A stretch of 64,000 nucleotides of DNA from the NCBI GenBank assembly GCA_902532675.1, contig CACAIY010000004.1, forward strand, positions 1 to 64,000, read 5' to 3'. The stretch's first letter is position 1; every line of letters begins with the position of its first letter. A model generated the notes under the pieces. That model did no database searches. It was not told where the DNA came from and worked only from the letters and a program-made list of their open reading frames with translations. The position numbers and the translations under genes were made by a program. The stretch is from an uncultured SAR86 cluster bacterium. GTDB lineage: Bacteria > Pseudomonadota > Gammaproteobacteria > Magnimaribacterales > Magnimaribacteraceae. Positions 22,853 through 32,008 of the stretch are shown here, one piece after another.

Positions 22853-24472
22853 TTATTGAATAGATAACTTATTAAATTCTTCTTTAATCTTGAAGAAACC
22901 AAAACCAAACTTCCCAATAATTAACTCTTCGCCATTAGTGCATAGATTTTGATTTATTTTCTCATTGATTATTTCTAACCCACCGCAATTAATATTAATT
23001 TCTTTAGAAGAAAGATTAAAAAGACATCCAATCTTCTCATCACTTTCTCTACTAAAAAAAAGAATCGAATTGCCCATTTCATGAAAATTTATATCACCAT
23101 CAATAAGGGATCTTTCTTCTTTTCTAAAAGATATAAAGTCTCTATAAAATTGTAAGACTGAATTGTTCTCTTTCTCTTGCAGATTTACAGACCTCTTAAT
23201 TTGAGTACTTTTTACTGGTAACCAAGGTTTAGTGGATGAAAAACCCGCATTATCTTTCATAGAATCCCATGTCATCGGTGTTCTGCAACCATCTCTCCCT
23301 TTGTTCTTAGGCCAAAACCTAATACCAGGAGGATCAGTTAGTTCATCAAAATCTAATTCAGTCTCTAGTTGCCCTAATTCTTCTCCTTGGTATATACAAA
23401 TCGAGCCCTTTAGACTTAATAAGAGGGCGCATGTAAGTTTTGCAAATTCTGATGGATTGTTAGCTTGATCCCATCGAGAAACATGCCTAATCACGTCGTG
23501 ATTTGAAAAACTCCAGCAAGGCCAGGAATCTTCTTTAAGATTAAAAAAACCATCTAATGTCTTAATAATATGTTCAGTAGTGAATTTATTCCCTAAAAGC
23601 TCAAAGCTATATGCCATATGTAGTCTGTTACTTTTTGTGTATTCACTCATTATTTCCAGACCCCTATGAGAATCACCAATTTCGCCTACAGAGGTAGTTT
23701 CAGGATATTCATCAAGTAAATTTCTGAACTTTTCTATAAATTTTAAATTTTCTTTCTGGTTGATTGAATATATCTGATTCTGCATGTAATAAAGATTGTC
23801 AGGAGGACGTTCAAACTTAATCGGGCTAGGAGGATTATCTCTTAATTTACGATCATGAAAGTAGTAGTTAACGGTATCTAACCTGAAACCATTTACACCA
23901 CGCTCTAACCAAAATTTCGATGACTCTAACAACCAATTCTGCACCTCCAAATTATGAAAATTGAAATCTGGTTGACTAGGTAAAAAGTTATGCAGGTAAT
24001 ACTGATCTCTAAGAGGTTCCCATTCCCATGCCGAACCTCCAAACATAGATAACCAATTATTGGGAGGAGAGCCATCTTCTTTTGGATCAGCCCATACATA
24101 CCAATCAGATTTTGATGAAGTTTTACTTTTTCTACTTTCTTGAAATAAAGATATTTGGTCAGAACTATGGGATAGAACTTGATCAATTATTACCTTAAGA
24201 TCTTTTTTATGAGCTTGTTTAATTAATTCATCAAAATCTTCTAACTTTCCAAATAAAGGATCTATATTTTTATAATCACTCACGTCATATCCCATGTCTT
24301 TCATGGGCGAAGTGAAAATAGGCGAAAGCCATATAGCATCTACTCCAAGATCAGATATGTAATCTAACTTGCAAGTTATACCTTTGATATCGCCTATACC
24401 ATTTCCTGAAGTATCCAAAAAGGATCTAGGATAGATTTGATAAATTACCGCTCCTTTCCACCAGTCATTCAT
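22853..24472 (-). CDS. GH13 alpha-glucosidase / oligo-1,6-glucosidase
   Basis: A 539-residue glycoside hydrolase of family 13, cytosolic. The catalytic nucleophile is Asp199 (GFRLDT), the acid/base Glu264 (VGEIGD), and the transition-state Asp326 (FSNHD). Region I is IDQVLSHSS, with Ser where many relatives have Asn. The opening WWKGAVIYQIYPRSF is the usual one for alpha-glucosidases. It hydrolyses terminal alpha-glucosidic bonds of small oligosaccharides or sucrose-like sugars. The ATG overlaps the stop of the upstream gene by one base. No sugar transporter lies nearby. Confidence 0.9.
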   Translation of the reverse strand: MNDWWKGAVIYQIYPRSFLDTSGNGIGDIKGITCKLDYISDLGVDAIWLSPIFTSPMKDMGYDVSDYKNIDPLFGKLEDFDELIKQAHKKDLKVIIDQVLSHSSDQISLFQESRKSKTSSKSDWYVWADPKEDGSPPNNWLSMFGGSAWEWEPLRDQYYLHNFLPSQPDFNFHNLEVQNWLLESSKFWLERGVNGFRLDTVNYYFHDRKLRDNPPSPIKFERPPDNLYYMQNQIYSINQKENLKFIEKFRNLLDEYPETTSVGEIGDSHRGLEIMSEYTKSNRLHMAYSFELLGNKFTTEHIIKTLDGFFNLKEDSWPCWSFSNHDVIRHVSRWDQANNPSEFAKLTCALLLSLKGSICIYQGEELGQLETELDFDELTDPPGIRFWPKNKGRDGCRTPMTWDSMKDNAGFSSTKPWLPVKSTQIKRSVNLQEKENNSVLQFYRDFISFRKEERSLIDGDINFHEMGNSILFFSRESDEKIGCLFNLSSKEININCGGLEIINEKINQNLCTNGEELIIGKFGFGFFKIKEEFNKLSIQ

Positions 24473-25347
24473 TAGTTAATTTTATCTTCAAGCCAATCTA
24501 TTAAGCTTTTTTCAAATTGATTTATTGATTTATATTCTTTCATTGGCCCTGGTAAGTTTTCTATAGCCATTTTTAGGCTCTTCAGTGAATGCTTGTCATT
24601 AAGTATTGATTCAATAGGGTCTACATGAACACGTATAGTAAATAAAACGGTCCCATATTTAGGAAGTTTTCTAATTGTTTGTCTTTCGACTCTTAAAAAA
24701 AGTTTATTCGGTTCAGTTTCTTTAAATTCCACAAAAGGCTTGCTATGAACTGGCTGAAATAATTTTGGATCATCGTAAATTGACCAGTTATACCTTTCCA
24801 ATATCCTTTTAGTTGGAAGTTTATTAAAAATTTCATCTACTCTTTTACCTATATCTTCTCTATAGCCTGGCACTCCATCGTGTAAATCCATCAACGATTT
24901 AGAGAACTTTTCAGTTAAAGACCAGTGAGAAGGAGCGCTCAAAGAAGCTGCCTCTAAATAGAATTCATTTTTTTTAGGACTCATCAAGACTAAGTCCTCT
25001 TGAACAAGAAGTGAAGCTAGTTCAATTGGGTTTTCGAACTGATTAAAATCATATAGATCATTTGTGCTTTCTACATAGATAGAATCTTTAGAAAATTTAT
25101 ATTTATCAGAATGAAATTCTTGTAAGTAATTTAAAATAGATTTTAGAATTTCTTCTTGTTCGGCTTCACTCCCTTCACTAATCTGCAAAATATCTTCTCT
25201 ATTCGTATTAAGAAGATTTTTTTTAAAAAGAATCTCTTGTTCAAATTTATCATCTAATTCTAACCAGGAAGATTCTGCAATGGGACTAAGGCCTATTTTT
25301 ACTCCTCCTTGCCCATCAAGATAAGGTGTGTGTTTAGGTGACGGCAA
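24472..25347 (-). CDS. DUF3445 haem-dependent oxidative N-demethylase-like protein
   Basis: A 291-residue protein of the DUF3445 family, typified by the haem-dependent oxidative N-demethylase that removes methyl groups from dimethylamine. Family landmarks: HWSLTEKFSKSLMDLHDGVPGY, RILERYNWSI, RVERQTIRKLP and TVLFTIRVHVDPI. Substrate here is unknown; a small N-methylated amine is the family precedent. It is sandwiched between the glucosidase and the M3 peptidase with overlaps or 1-base gaps, so all three are probably one transcript. The reductase subunits of the known enzyme are not in the window. Confidence 0.8.
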   Translation of the reverse strand: MPSPKHTPYLDGQGGVKIGLSPIAESSWLELDDKFEQEILFKKNLLNTNREDILQISEGSEAEQEEILKSILNYLQEFHSDKYKFSKDSIYVESTNDLYDFNQFENPIELASLLVQEDLVLMSPKKNEFYLEAASLSAPSHWSLTEKFSKSLMDLHDGVPGYREDIGKRVDEIFNKLPTKRILERYNWSIYDDPKLFQPVHSKPFVEFKETEPNKLFLRVERQTIRKLPKYGTVLFTIRVHVDPIESILNDKHSLKSLKMAIENLPGPMKEYKSINQFEKSLIDWLEDKIN

Positions 25348-25348
25348 T

Positions 25349-27448
25349 CTAATCTAAGCCACGTTTTCTTAATAATGGCTCAATTTCAGGTTCTGACCCT
25401 CTGTATTTTTTGTATTGAGTCATCAAATCTTCAGTGTTACCAGAAGCATATACATATTCCTTAAGTTTTGAAGCCGTCTCTTTATCAAACAAGCCTTTCT
25501 CCCTAAAAGGCTCAAAAGCATCTGCTTCCAACACCTCAGTCCATAAATAACTATAATACCCAGATGAATATCCACCCGCAAATATGTGCCCAAAATAAGT
25601 ACTTCTGTATCTGCTTTCAATTTGCGGAATTAATCCAAGTTCACCCAATGTGTCATCTTCAAATTTATCAATATCTTTTATATCTTCAATGCTTGTGTGA
25701 TAGGCCATATCTAAATGAGCGGCAGCTACGTATTCACTTGTTTCAAAGCCTTCATTAAAAGTACCTGCTTCTGATATTTTATTTAAAAGACTATCTGGAA
25801 TAGGCTCATCCGTCTGATAGTGAAGGGCAAATGTCTTTATTACCTCAGGCTCTCTTGCCCAATTTTCCATCATTTGTGAAGGGAATTCTACATAGTCTCT
25901 AGTAACCCGCGTACCAGAAAGACTTGGATAATTAGCATCTGATAAAAGTCCATGTAGTCCATGCCCAAATTCATGAAACAAAGTTTCAACTTGTTCGAAG
26001 GAGAGCAGGGATACACCATCTTCATTTTCAGGAGGGAAATTACAAACATTTACAACAATGGGTATTTGTTTGCCATCAAATTTACTTTGGCTTCTGAAAG
26101 TATTCATCCACGCACCTCCACCTTTGTTTGGTCTAAGTGTGAAATCGGTGTAAAAGATTCCTATAGTTTCATCCTGTTCATTGAGAACTTCAAAACTTCT
26201 AATGTTGTCTCTGTATTTTGGTAAATCATTTCTCTCTACAAAAGTTATATCAAAGAGTTTAGATGCTACATCAAAGGCTCCTTTTAAAACTCTATCTTCA
26301 CTAAAATAAGGTTTAACTTCTTCTTCACTGAAATTGTACTTAGTTTGTCTTATTTTCTCTGCGTAGTGCCACCAATCCCAGGCTGCCAGTTCAAAGTTCC
26401 CACCTTCTTGTTTAATCAAACTTTGCATTTCATCTGCTTCAGATTTTGCTCTGGCAATTCCTGGTTTCCAAATTTGCTGTAATAAGTCATCAACTCTAGA
26501 AGTTTTCTTAGCCATTGTGTCGTCCAGAACATAGTCGGCATGTGAATTAAAACCCATTAGATTGGCTTTTTCTTTTCTTAATTTCAACATTTCAACAATA
26601 AGAGATTTATTATCAAATTCATTGTCGTTATCTCCTCTTTGTATATAGGAGTTATATAGCACTTCTCTTAGCTCTCTTTGAGTGGAATATGTTAAGAAAG
26701 GATACATGCTCACTCTGGTAGGTTTAAAAACCCACTTTCCATTGTGGCCTTCTGATTCTGCTAATAATGAAGCTTGTCTTATTTCTTCTTCAGGCAGGCC
26801 ATCTAATTCGTCTTCATTATCTATTATCAAGCTAAAGCCATTAGTTTCTTTTAGTACGTTTTGATCGAATTGAACTGACAAAGTTGAAAGAGAGCTATTT
26901 ATATCTACTAACCGCTTCATATCAGAATCAGAGAGATTAGCTCCTGATCTAACAAAACTTTTATAAGTTTCATTTAGGAGTCTATCTTGTTCTGTAGACA
27001 GCCCCAGAGCAATCTTTTGGTCATACAATGTTCTAATTCTGGCGAAAAGAACTTTATTTAAGAGAATGCTGTCATTATGAGCTGATAATGCAGGACTGAT
27101 AGTCATTGCCAAAGCATCCATTTCGTCAGAAGTGTTAGAGCCGAGTAAGTTAAAGAAAACGCTGGAAACTTTATCAAGTGTTTTTCCTGCTCTTTCCAAT
27201 TCAGCAATAGTATTTTCAAAAGTTGGATTTTCCTTGTTAGAAGCTATTTTTTCAATTTCAGATAAATGTTGTTTCATTCCTTCTTCAAAAGCTGGCTCGT
27301 AATGCGAGAACTTAATTTTTTCAAAAGGAGGGATTTGATAAGGTGTATCATAGTCTATTAAGAAAGGGTTCATATCAGCTCCATTGTTTTGACATCCTAA
27401 ACCTAGGAAAATAAATAAAAATAAATAGAATGGTTTTTTCATATACAT
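25349..27448 (-). CDS. M3-family zinc metallopeptidase, lipoprotein (oligopeptidase/Dcp type)
   Basis: A 699-residue peptidase of family M3 (oligopeptidase A/peptidyl-dipeptidase Dcp). The zinc motif is H492-EFG-H496 with the third ligand Glu in the following helix (SLSGTRVTRDYVEFPSQ). The N-terminus is a lipoprotein signal with Cys19 in LGLGCQN, so it is probably a periplasmic lipid-anchored enzyme degrading short peptides, unlike the cytosolic OpdA. Start may be either of two ATGs three codons apart. No Shine-Dalgarno is visible. Confidence 0.9.
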   Translation of the reverse strand: MYMKKPFYLFLFIFLGLGCQNNGADMNPFLIDYDTPYQIPPFEKIKFSHYEPAFEEGMKQHLSEIEKIASNKENPTFENTIAELERAGKTLDKVSSVFFNLLGSNTSDEMDALAMTISPALSAHNDSILLNKVLFARIRTLYDQKIALGLSTEQDRLLNETYKSFVRSGANLSDSDMKRLVDINSSLSTLSVQFDQNVLKETNGFSLIIDNEDELDGLPEEEIRQASLLAESEGHNGKWVFKPTRVSMYPFLTYSTQRELREVLYNSYIQRGDNDNEFDNKSLIVEMLKLRKEKANLMGFNSHADYVLDDTMAKKTSRVDDLLQQIWKPGIARAKSEADEMQSLIKQEGGNFELAAWDWWHYAEKIRQTKYNFSEEEVKPYFSEDRVLKGAFDVASKLFDITFVERNDLPKYRDNIRSFEVLNEQDETIGIFYTDFTLRPNKGGGAWMNTFRSQSKFDGKQIPIVVNVCNFPPENEDGVSLLSFEQVETLFHEFGHGLHGLLSDANYPSLSGTRVTRDYVEFPSQMMENWAREPEVIKTFALHYQTDEPIPDSLLNKISEAGTFNEGFETSEYVAAAHLDMAYHTSIEDIKDIDKFEDDTLGELGLIPQIESRYRSTYFGHIFAGGYSSGYYSYLWTEVLEADAFEPFREKGLFDKETASKLKEYVYASGNTEDLMTQYKKYRGSEPEIEPLLRKRGLD

Positions 27449-27499
27449 TTTAATACTCTATGAAAGGTCATCGAATAAGTCTATATCATTTAAGAATTT

Positions 27500-27745
27500 A
27501 TGAGCAGTAACTTTACTAAAATAAGGAAATTATTTGGATGGGCCTTAATTGTGGTTTCAGTTATTCTTTCAATCGTGGGGATAGTGATTGCAGCAAAGGG
27601 TGAATATCTCCAAGGTGGAGCTATATATGTAGCAAGCCAGGTGACCTGGTATCCTGGGTTAGCTTTATTAGGTCCAGAAATTGTTCAAAAGAGTAAGGAC
27701 ATATGGAATAATCTAAAAAAGAAAGTTAAAGGTCTTTTTAAATGA
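27500..27745 (+). CDS. Small membrane protein, possibly transporter-suffix-like
   Basis: An 81-residue protein with two hydrophobic segments (about residues 12-33 and 38-58) and a basic C-terminal tail (KKKVKGLFK). The second segment (ASQVTWYPGLALLGPEIVQ) recalls the small transporter-suffix domain found beside exporters, but this is weak. Its stop overlaps the ATG of the next gene (ATGA), so the two are translationally coupled. Confidence 0.6.
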   Translation: MSSNFTKIRKLFGWALIVVSVILSIVGIVIAAKGEYLQGGAIYVASQVTWYPGLALLGPEIVQKSKDIWNNLKKKVKGLFK

Positions 27746-28767
27746 TATACACAAAAGAAGAAATACTTAGTAATCATGATTTTGCTCAACCTAATGAGAT
27801 GGCTGGCTATCTCTTACATGGCGGTCTTGACGAGGATGGTGAATATATTTCACCTAGAACTCGTGTCAGATGGAAAGCAGTAGATCAATGGACTAAGATC
27901 TTAAGTGATAGAGGCCATGAACTTCTAGATTGTTCGGTAGATATATTGAAGCATGATAATTTTCCAAGCCTAAATCAAGCAAAATTACTCCTCAATCAAG
28001 GAGAAGGGCAGTTTCTTTGGAATAGTTTAACCATTACAGGAATTATAGAGGCAAGAGGAAGAGCTCTAGCAGAAATTGAGGCACCAAATTTTCAAGATAT
28101 CATAGTTGAAGATATCTCTGACACTTGTTTAGCGCATATGAATAAAGGCTTATTCATTGCTCATGGATTCGATGAAGGGGGCGATCCAGATAGTAATCAA
28201 GGGGCACATGATCAGATGTGGTTTGCAGCAAGAGATTTATTATTAGGAAATGATGCCTATCCCATCCCTGAAGTTCCTGAATCAATAGGAAGGCCTGCCC
28301 AAGAAAGAGAAATGCCTGACCTACCCATCGAGCATGAAGGAATACTTAACTTGTTATTAGATGTTCTGATGATTGAGATAAGAGCTGAAAGTTTTTTTTC
28401 TTATTGCATGAATCTAGCTAAGGCAGAAGACGTATTTATGGATAGGAGAGATGATGCTTTATTAGCAGGAGAGATGGTATCTAGAATAAGACAAGACGAA
28501 GCCATACACGTTGCTTATCTTAATTTATTAATATCGGAGTTAAGATCCTTCACATTCAAGACGGTGGACGGAAGCGAGAAGAGAGGATCTGAAATTATAG
28601 ATCCTTTATGGAAAAAAATGGTTCTTTGGCATGGAGAAGAGGTACACCGAGAAAGTGTGGCAGTAAGGTCTGAAGAATTCGTCAAATTATTTGAAAAGAT
28701 TAGTGATTCAAATCTAAGGAATGAATTTAATTCTTTGTCAACGAACAGAGAACTTTATTCAATTTGA
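27742..28767 (+). CDS. Uncharacterised helical protein, ferritin-like di-iron candidate
   Basis: A 341-residue, almost wholly helical protein that I do not recognise as a named family. Possible metal ligands are Glu103 (TGIIEARGRA), Glu212 and Glu216 (IEIRAESFF), Glu253/His256 (QDEAIHVAYL) and Glu299/His302 (HGEEVHRES). Repeated ExxH with helix-borne Glu is the hallmark of ferritin-like di-iron enzymes. The segment 125-160 is rich in His and Asp (HMNKGLFIAHGFDEGG). Adjacent is a glyoxalase-fold protein. A role as an oxygen-activating enzyme is only an inference. Confidence 0.55.
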   Translation: MIYTKEEILSNHDFAQPNEMAGYLLHGGLDEDGEYISPRTRVRWKAVDQWTKILSDRGHELLDCSVDILKHDNFPSLNQAKLLLNQGEGQFLWNSLTITGIIEARGRALAEIEAPNFQDIIVEDISDTCLAHMNKGLFIAHGFDEGGDPDSNQGAHDQMWFAARDLLLGNDAYPIPEVPESIGRPAQEREMPDLPIEHEGILNLLLDVLMIEIRAESFFSYCMNLAKAEDVFMDRRDDALLAGEMVSRIRQDEAIHVAYLNLLISELRSFTFKTVDGSEKRGSEIIDPLWKKMVLWHGEEVHRESVAVRSEEFVKLFEKISDSNLRNEFNSLSTNRELYSI

Positions 28768-28773
28768 GTTACC

Positions 28774-29619
28774 TTGATAGAAAGAATTGATCATCTAATT
28801 GTAGCTGTTAAAGATTTAGAAGCTGCAGAGGATAACTACAAGAAAATTTTTGGTCATGACCCTGTCTGGAGAGGAGCACATGAATCTTTAGGCACTAAAA
28901 ATTCAATTTTTAATTTTAATAATCTATATTTCGAATTACTTGCAGCTAATGGCAAGGGTGCAGGAGCGTCATTAGTTAACTCTTCCATAGAAGAGAATGG
29001 AGAAGGATTGGCTGGCCTAGTTTTCGGTTCAGATAATATAGAGACCACTAAACAACAGCTTTCTTCGAAAGGATATGAATTATCCGGACTTGCTTTGGGT
29101 GAAGGCTTTGATGAGGACGCTGGAAAGAAAAGAACTTGGCAAAGTTTATTTTTACCTAATGAAATTACTAGAGGTTTATTTTCTTTTGCTATAGAACATA
29201 AAACAGGAAAACTAGATTTATTGGACAGGTTTACATCTGATTGTGTACATAAGTTAGATCATGTAGTTATCAACACAAACGATGCAGAAAGTTTTATTCG
29301 GGTATATGAGAAAGATTTAGGAATTAGGTTGGCTCTAGATCAAACGGTAGAGAAGTGGGGAGGTAGAATGTTATTTTTTAGATTAAACCAAACCACAATT
29401 GAGGTAATAGCTAGACCTGATGAAGGACCTTCTAAAGACAGTTTATGGGGTTTAGCTTGGGATGTAGAGGATTTGGAAGCAACTCACACAAGACTAACTA
29501 AATTAGGGATAGAGGCATCTGATGTTAAAGAAGGAAGAAAGCCCAATACACTTGTCTCTACGATTAAATCCAATACTTGTAATATACCTACTCTATTTAT
29601 TCAGCATTTGGATTCCTAA
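28774..29619 (+). CDS. VOC/glyoxalase-fold protein with two modules
   Basis: A 281-residue protein of the vicinal oxygen chelate superfamily. It has modules at about residues 1-135 (IDHLIVAVKDLEAAEDNY) and 148-281 (LDHVVINTNDAESFIRVYEK). His6 and His150 are in the metal-ligand positions of each module. The module motif begins at the first residues, so the TTG at 28774 is the only reasonable start. Function could be an isomerase, a dioxygenase or a glyoxalase; no substrate is suggested. Its 3' end overlaps the convergent membrane gene by 23 bases. Confidence 0.8.
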   Translation: MIERIDHLIVAVKDLEAAEDNYKKIFGHDPVWRGAHESLGTKNSIFNFNNLYFELLAANGKGAGASLVNSSIEENGEGLAGLVFGSDNIETTKQQLSSKGYELSGLALGEGFDEDAGKKRTWQSLFLPNEITRGLFSFAIEHKTGKLDLLDRFTSDCVHKLDHVVINTNDAESFIRVYEKDLGIRLALDQTVEKWGGRMLFFRLNQTTIEVIARPDEGPSKDSLWGLAWDVEDLEATHTRLTKLGIEASDVKEGRKPNTLVSTIKSNTCNIPTLFIQHLDS

Positions 29620-30307
29620 ATTTATCATGCACCCAATAAGGTGCATAAATTAATAAGAATAAAAACGCCCCTATAATTATTAGTAAAGGAATATGCAAAG
29701 GTGGATCAGGAAAGAAATCCATAATACTTTGACCTTCTGTTGGTTTTGTACCTAAGAACCAATAATTAGCTGGCGGACCTAAAAGTAGATTAATTATATA
29801 AATAATAGGAAGTACTGTTAGCGTGAAGAAAATGCCATTTTTAACCGAATCAAAAGTAGGGCGATTGCTCAACGCAATACAAGCATAACCTATATTAACA
29901 ATAAGCAAGCCATGTCCAATGAAGAATAGTAAATATGCAGGATCTGGAAACGTTAAAGTAACGTCTGGAGTTATGAGGGCATTTATTCCTCCTCCTATGC
30001 CCCAAAAGAATGCAATTTCAAAGAATATTCTTTTTTTGGTAAGAAGAAATATTCCGATAAAGAAGCCCGATAAGCTGCACATGTGTATGGGTATTAATCT
30101 TATCCATGGATAGTCCAAAGAGTGCCAGATAAAGGGTTTAATTAATTCAAGTGTGATAATGGATATACCTAATATCTTTGCCACATTTTCTTTCTGAGAA
30201 ACTGATTTATTCCTGTAAGCTCTAGGAAAAAAAATTGCCAAACACAAAATAATGACCAAAGTAATGATGTGGGAAGTGCCAAAAATGGTAAACGGTTGAG
30301 GCTCCAT
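29597..30307 (-). CDS. TIGR02206-family integral membrane protein (YwaF-like)
   Basis: A 236-residue membrane protein with six or seven predicted helices. The start EPQPFTIFGTSHIITLVIIL and HMCSLSGFFIGIFLL are characteristic of the TIGR02206 (Bacillus YwaF) group, which has no known function. It is divergent from the NTP/NDP-exchanger-like gene; a 14-base palindrome lies in the 70-base gap. Confidence 0.75.
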   Translation of the reverse strand: MEPQPFTIFGTSHIITLVIILCLAIFFPRAYRNKSVSQKENVAKILGISIITLELIKPFIWHSLDYPWIRLIPIHMCSLSGFFIGIFLLTKKRIFFEIAFFWGIGGGINALITPDVTLTFPDPAYLLFFIGHGLLIVNIGYACIALSNRPTFDSVKNGIFFTLTVLPIIYIINLLLGPPANYWFLGTKPTEGQSIMDFFPDPPLHIPLLIIIGAFLFLLIYAPYWVHDKFRNPNAE

Positions 30308-30314
30308 AAAGTTA

Positions 30315-30328
30315 TTGTAAATTTACAA
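30315..30328. repeat. Perfect 14-base palindrome between divergent genes
   Basis: Half-site TTGTAAA and its inverse TTTACAA are contiguous. The site lies between the starts of the TIGR02206 gene (30307) and the nucleotide-exchanger-like gene (30378). An operator is possible; the regulator is unknown. Confidence 0.4.
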
Positions 30329-30350
30329 ACTATTTTTTCAACATCATAGC

Positions 30351-30356
30351 TATAAT
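30351..30356 (+). promoter_or_regulatory. -10 box of the NTP/NDP-exchanger-like gene
   Basis: A consensus TATAAT lies 21 bases before the ATG at 30378. No convincing -35 box is seen. Confidence 0.4.
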
Positions 30357-30377
30357 GGTGAACAATTAAATGACGAA

Positions 30378-31658
30378 ATGAATACTATTTCAGAACGTTT
30401 TTTTCCTTCTATAGGAAAAGAAGACTATCTTCCTCTTTTAAAAGCCTTTGGGTTTTTCTTTTTTGTCTTAGCGTCTTGGTATGCTTTGCGCCCTATAAGA
30501 AATGAATTGGCTGTTGAATTTGGATACGAAGATTTAATAATACTTGGTTTCTCTGTTAACCCAATTTCGCTTCTTCTTACAGTAGGTGCTCTCTTTATGC
30601 TCTGTATAAATCCTATTTATTCTTACGTTATTTCAAAGATAGATGGCAGTAAAGTCGTTCTTTATTGCTATTCTTTTTTTATAGTAAATTTTGTGTTGTT
30701 CCTTTGCGGTTGGACGCTATTAGAAGACCAAGGGAGAATTTGGACTGCCTATATTTTCTATGTTTGGTTAAATGTCTATTCTTTATTGGTAGTTTCAATC
30801 TTTTGGGCAACTTTAATTAATTTTTTTAATAGTGATGATGGAAGAAGACTTTTTGGGATTATCAGTGCCGGAGGCTCCTTGGGAGCTTTTTTTGGAACGA
30901 GCGTCACTCAGTATTTTGCGTTAGAAGTTTGTGGGAGCGATATTTCAGACACCGGACCAAGTTTTTTAATTATCTTTTCTATTGTCTGTCTTTGTATATC
31001 TATTTTTCTTGCTAGAGATCTCCATGTCGAAGATAGCAATAACTTCTCTGAAAAAAAAGAAATAGGTGGAAGTGCTGGTGATGCAATTAGAAGTTTAATA
31101 TCGGTTCCAGAAGTAAGAAACATTGCAGTTTACGTGCTCCTATTTACAACATTAGCGACCATTGCATGGATGATGTCATTGGATATTATTAGAGAATGGT
31201 CTTCTGATCCTTGTGAAAGAACTTCTTACTTCTCATTTGTTGAGCAAGTTGTCATACCTCTTACTTTGATAATGCAGGTTTTATTTTCTTCTTTCCTTAT
31301 GAGACGTTTTGGAACCTTAATCATTTTAGTGATCTATGGGCTATTATTTGCTATTGCTTTTTCTGTCTATTACTTATTTCCGGTCATTGCTGCGGTATTT
31401 ACTATAAGTATCATGCAGAGGCTTTTTGAATATGGACTTAATAAACCTACTAGAGAAACCTATTATGCTGATATGAAAAAAAATGATCGATATAAATCTA
31501 CAGTATTGGTAGATACTTTTATTTCCAGAACTGGAGATTTAACTGGAGGATGGATTGTCGGTTTTGGGTTAATAACTCTTTCAATCTCTTGGGCAGCATT
31601 GCCGCTTGCATTGCTTTTATCCTTAACTGGCTATAAAGCGGCTAAGTCTATAAGGTAA
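30378..31658 (+). CDS. NTP/NDP exchange transporter-like membrane carrier
   Basis: A 426-residue carrier with about twelve membrane helices. It resembles the ATP:ADP translocase-like branch of the MFS clan. Motifs include FFFFVLASWYALRPIRNELA, GAFFGTSVTQYF and LFEYGLNKPTRETYYADMKKND, the last typical of bacterial members. In obligate intracellular bacteria such carriers exchange nucleotides. In free-living bacteria the role is unproven, so naming the substrate would overreach. It starts the plus-strand run to 33188. Confidence 0.75.
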   Translation: MNTISERFFPSIGKEDYLPLLKAFGFFFFVLASWYALRPIRNELAVEFGYEDLIILGFSVNPISLLLTVGALFMLCINPIYSYVISKIDGSKVVLYCYSFFIVNFVLFLCGWTLLEDQGRIWTAYIFYVWLNVYSLLVVSIFWATLINFFNSDDGRRLFGIISAGGSLGAFFGTSVTQYFALEVCGSDISDTGPSFLIIFSIVCLCISIFLARDLHVEDSNNFSEKKEIGGSAGDAIRSLISVPEVRNIAVYVLLFTTLATIAWMMSLDIIREWSSDPCERTSYFSFVEQVVIPLTLIMQVLFSSFLMRRFGTLIILVIYGLLFAIAFSVYYLFPVIAAVFTISIMQRLFEYGLNKPTRETYYADMKKNDRYKSTVLVDTFISRTGDLTGGWIVGFGLITLSISWAALPLALLLSLTGYKAAKSIR

Positions 31659-31662
31659 TTAG

Positions 31663-31989
31663 ATGTCTGAAGATAATTTCTTAGCTGTTGCTGATACCAC
31701 AGATATAGATCTAGGGCAGTCTCAATCTGTTCACGTTAATGGCGTTGATATTCTAATTTGTCATACAGAAGAGGGTGTTTTTGCTGTTGAAGATCTTTGT
31801 ACTCATGCAATGATTCCTCTTTGTGGTGGAGAAATACAAGGAAATTACATCACGTGTCCCTTACATGGTGCAGTTTTTGATTTAACAGATGGATCAGTTC
31901 AATCACCCCCTGCATTTGAAGATTTAAGAACATTTGAATTAAAGATTGAAGGAACTATGATAAGTGTTAAAAACTTTAAACAAGAGTAA
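31663..31989 (+). CDS. Rieske-type 2Fe-2S ferredoxin
   Basis: A 108-residue Rieske ferredoxin like those that feed electrons to ring-hydroxylating dioxygenases. Cluster ligands are C46-T-H48 and C65-PL-H68. It starts 4 bases after the carrier gene. No oxygenase alpha subunit or reductase is encoded in the window, so its electron partner is elsewhere or is one of the monooxygenases nearby. Confidence 0.9.
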   Translation: MSEDNFLAVADTTDIDLGQSQSVHVNGVDILICHTEEGVFAVEDLCTHAMIPLCGGEIQGNYITCPLHGAVFDLTDGSVQSPPAFEDLRTFELKIEGTMISVKNFKQE

Positions 31990-32008
31990 AGTATTATCAA
32001 AAAAATAA

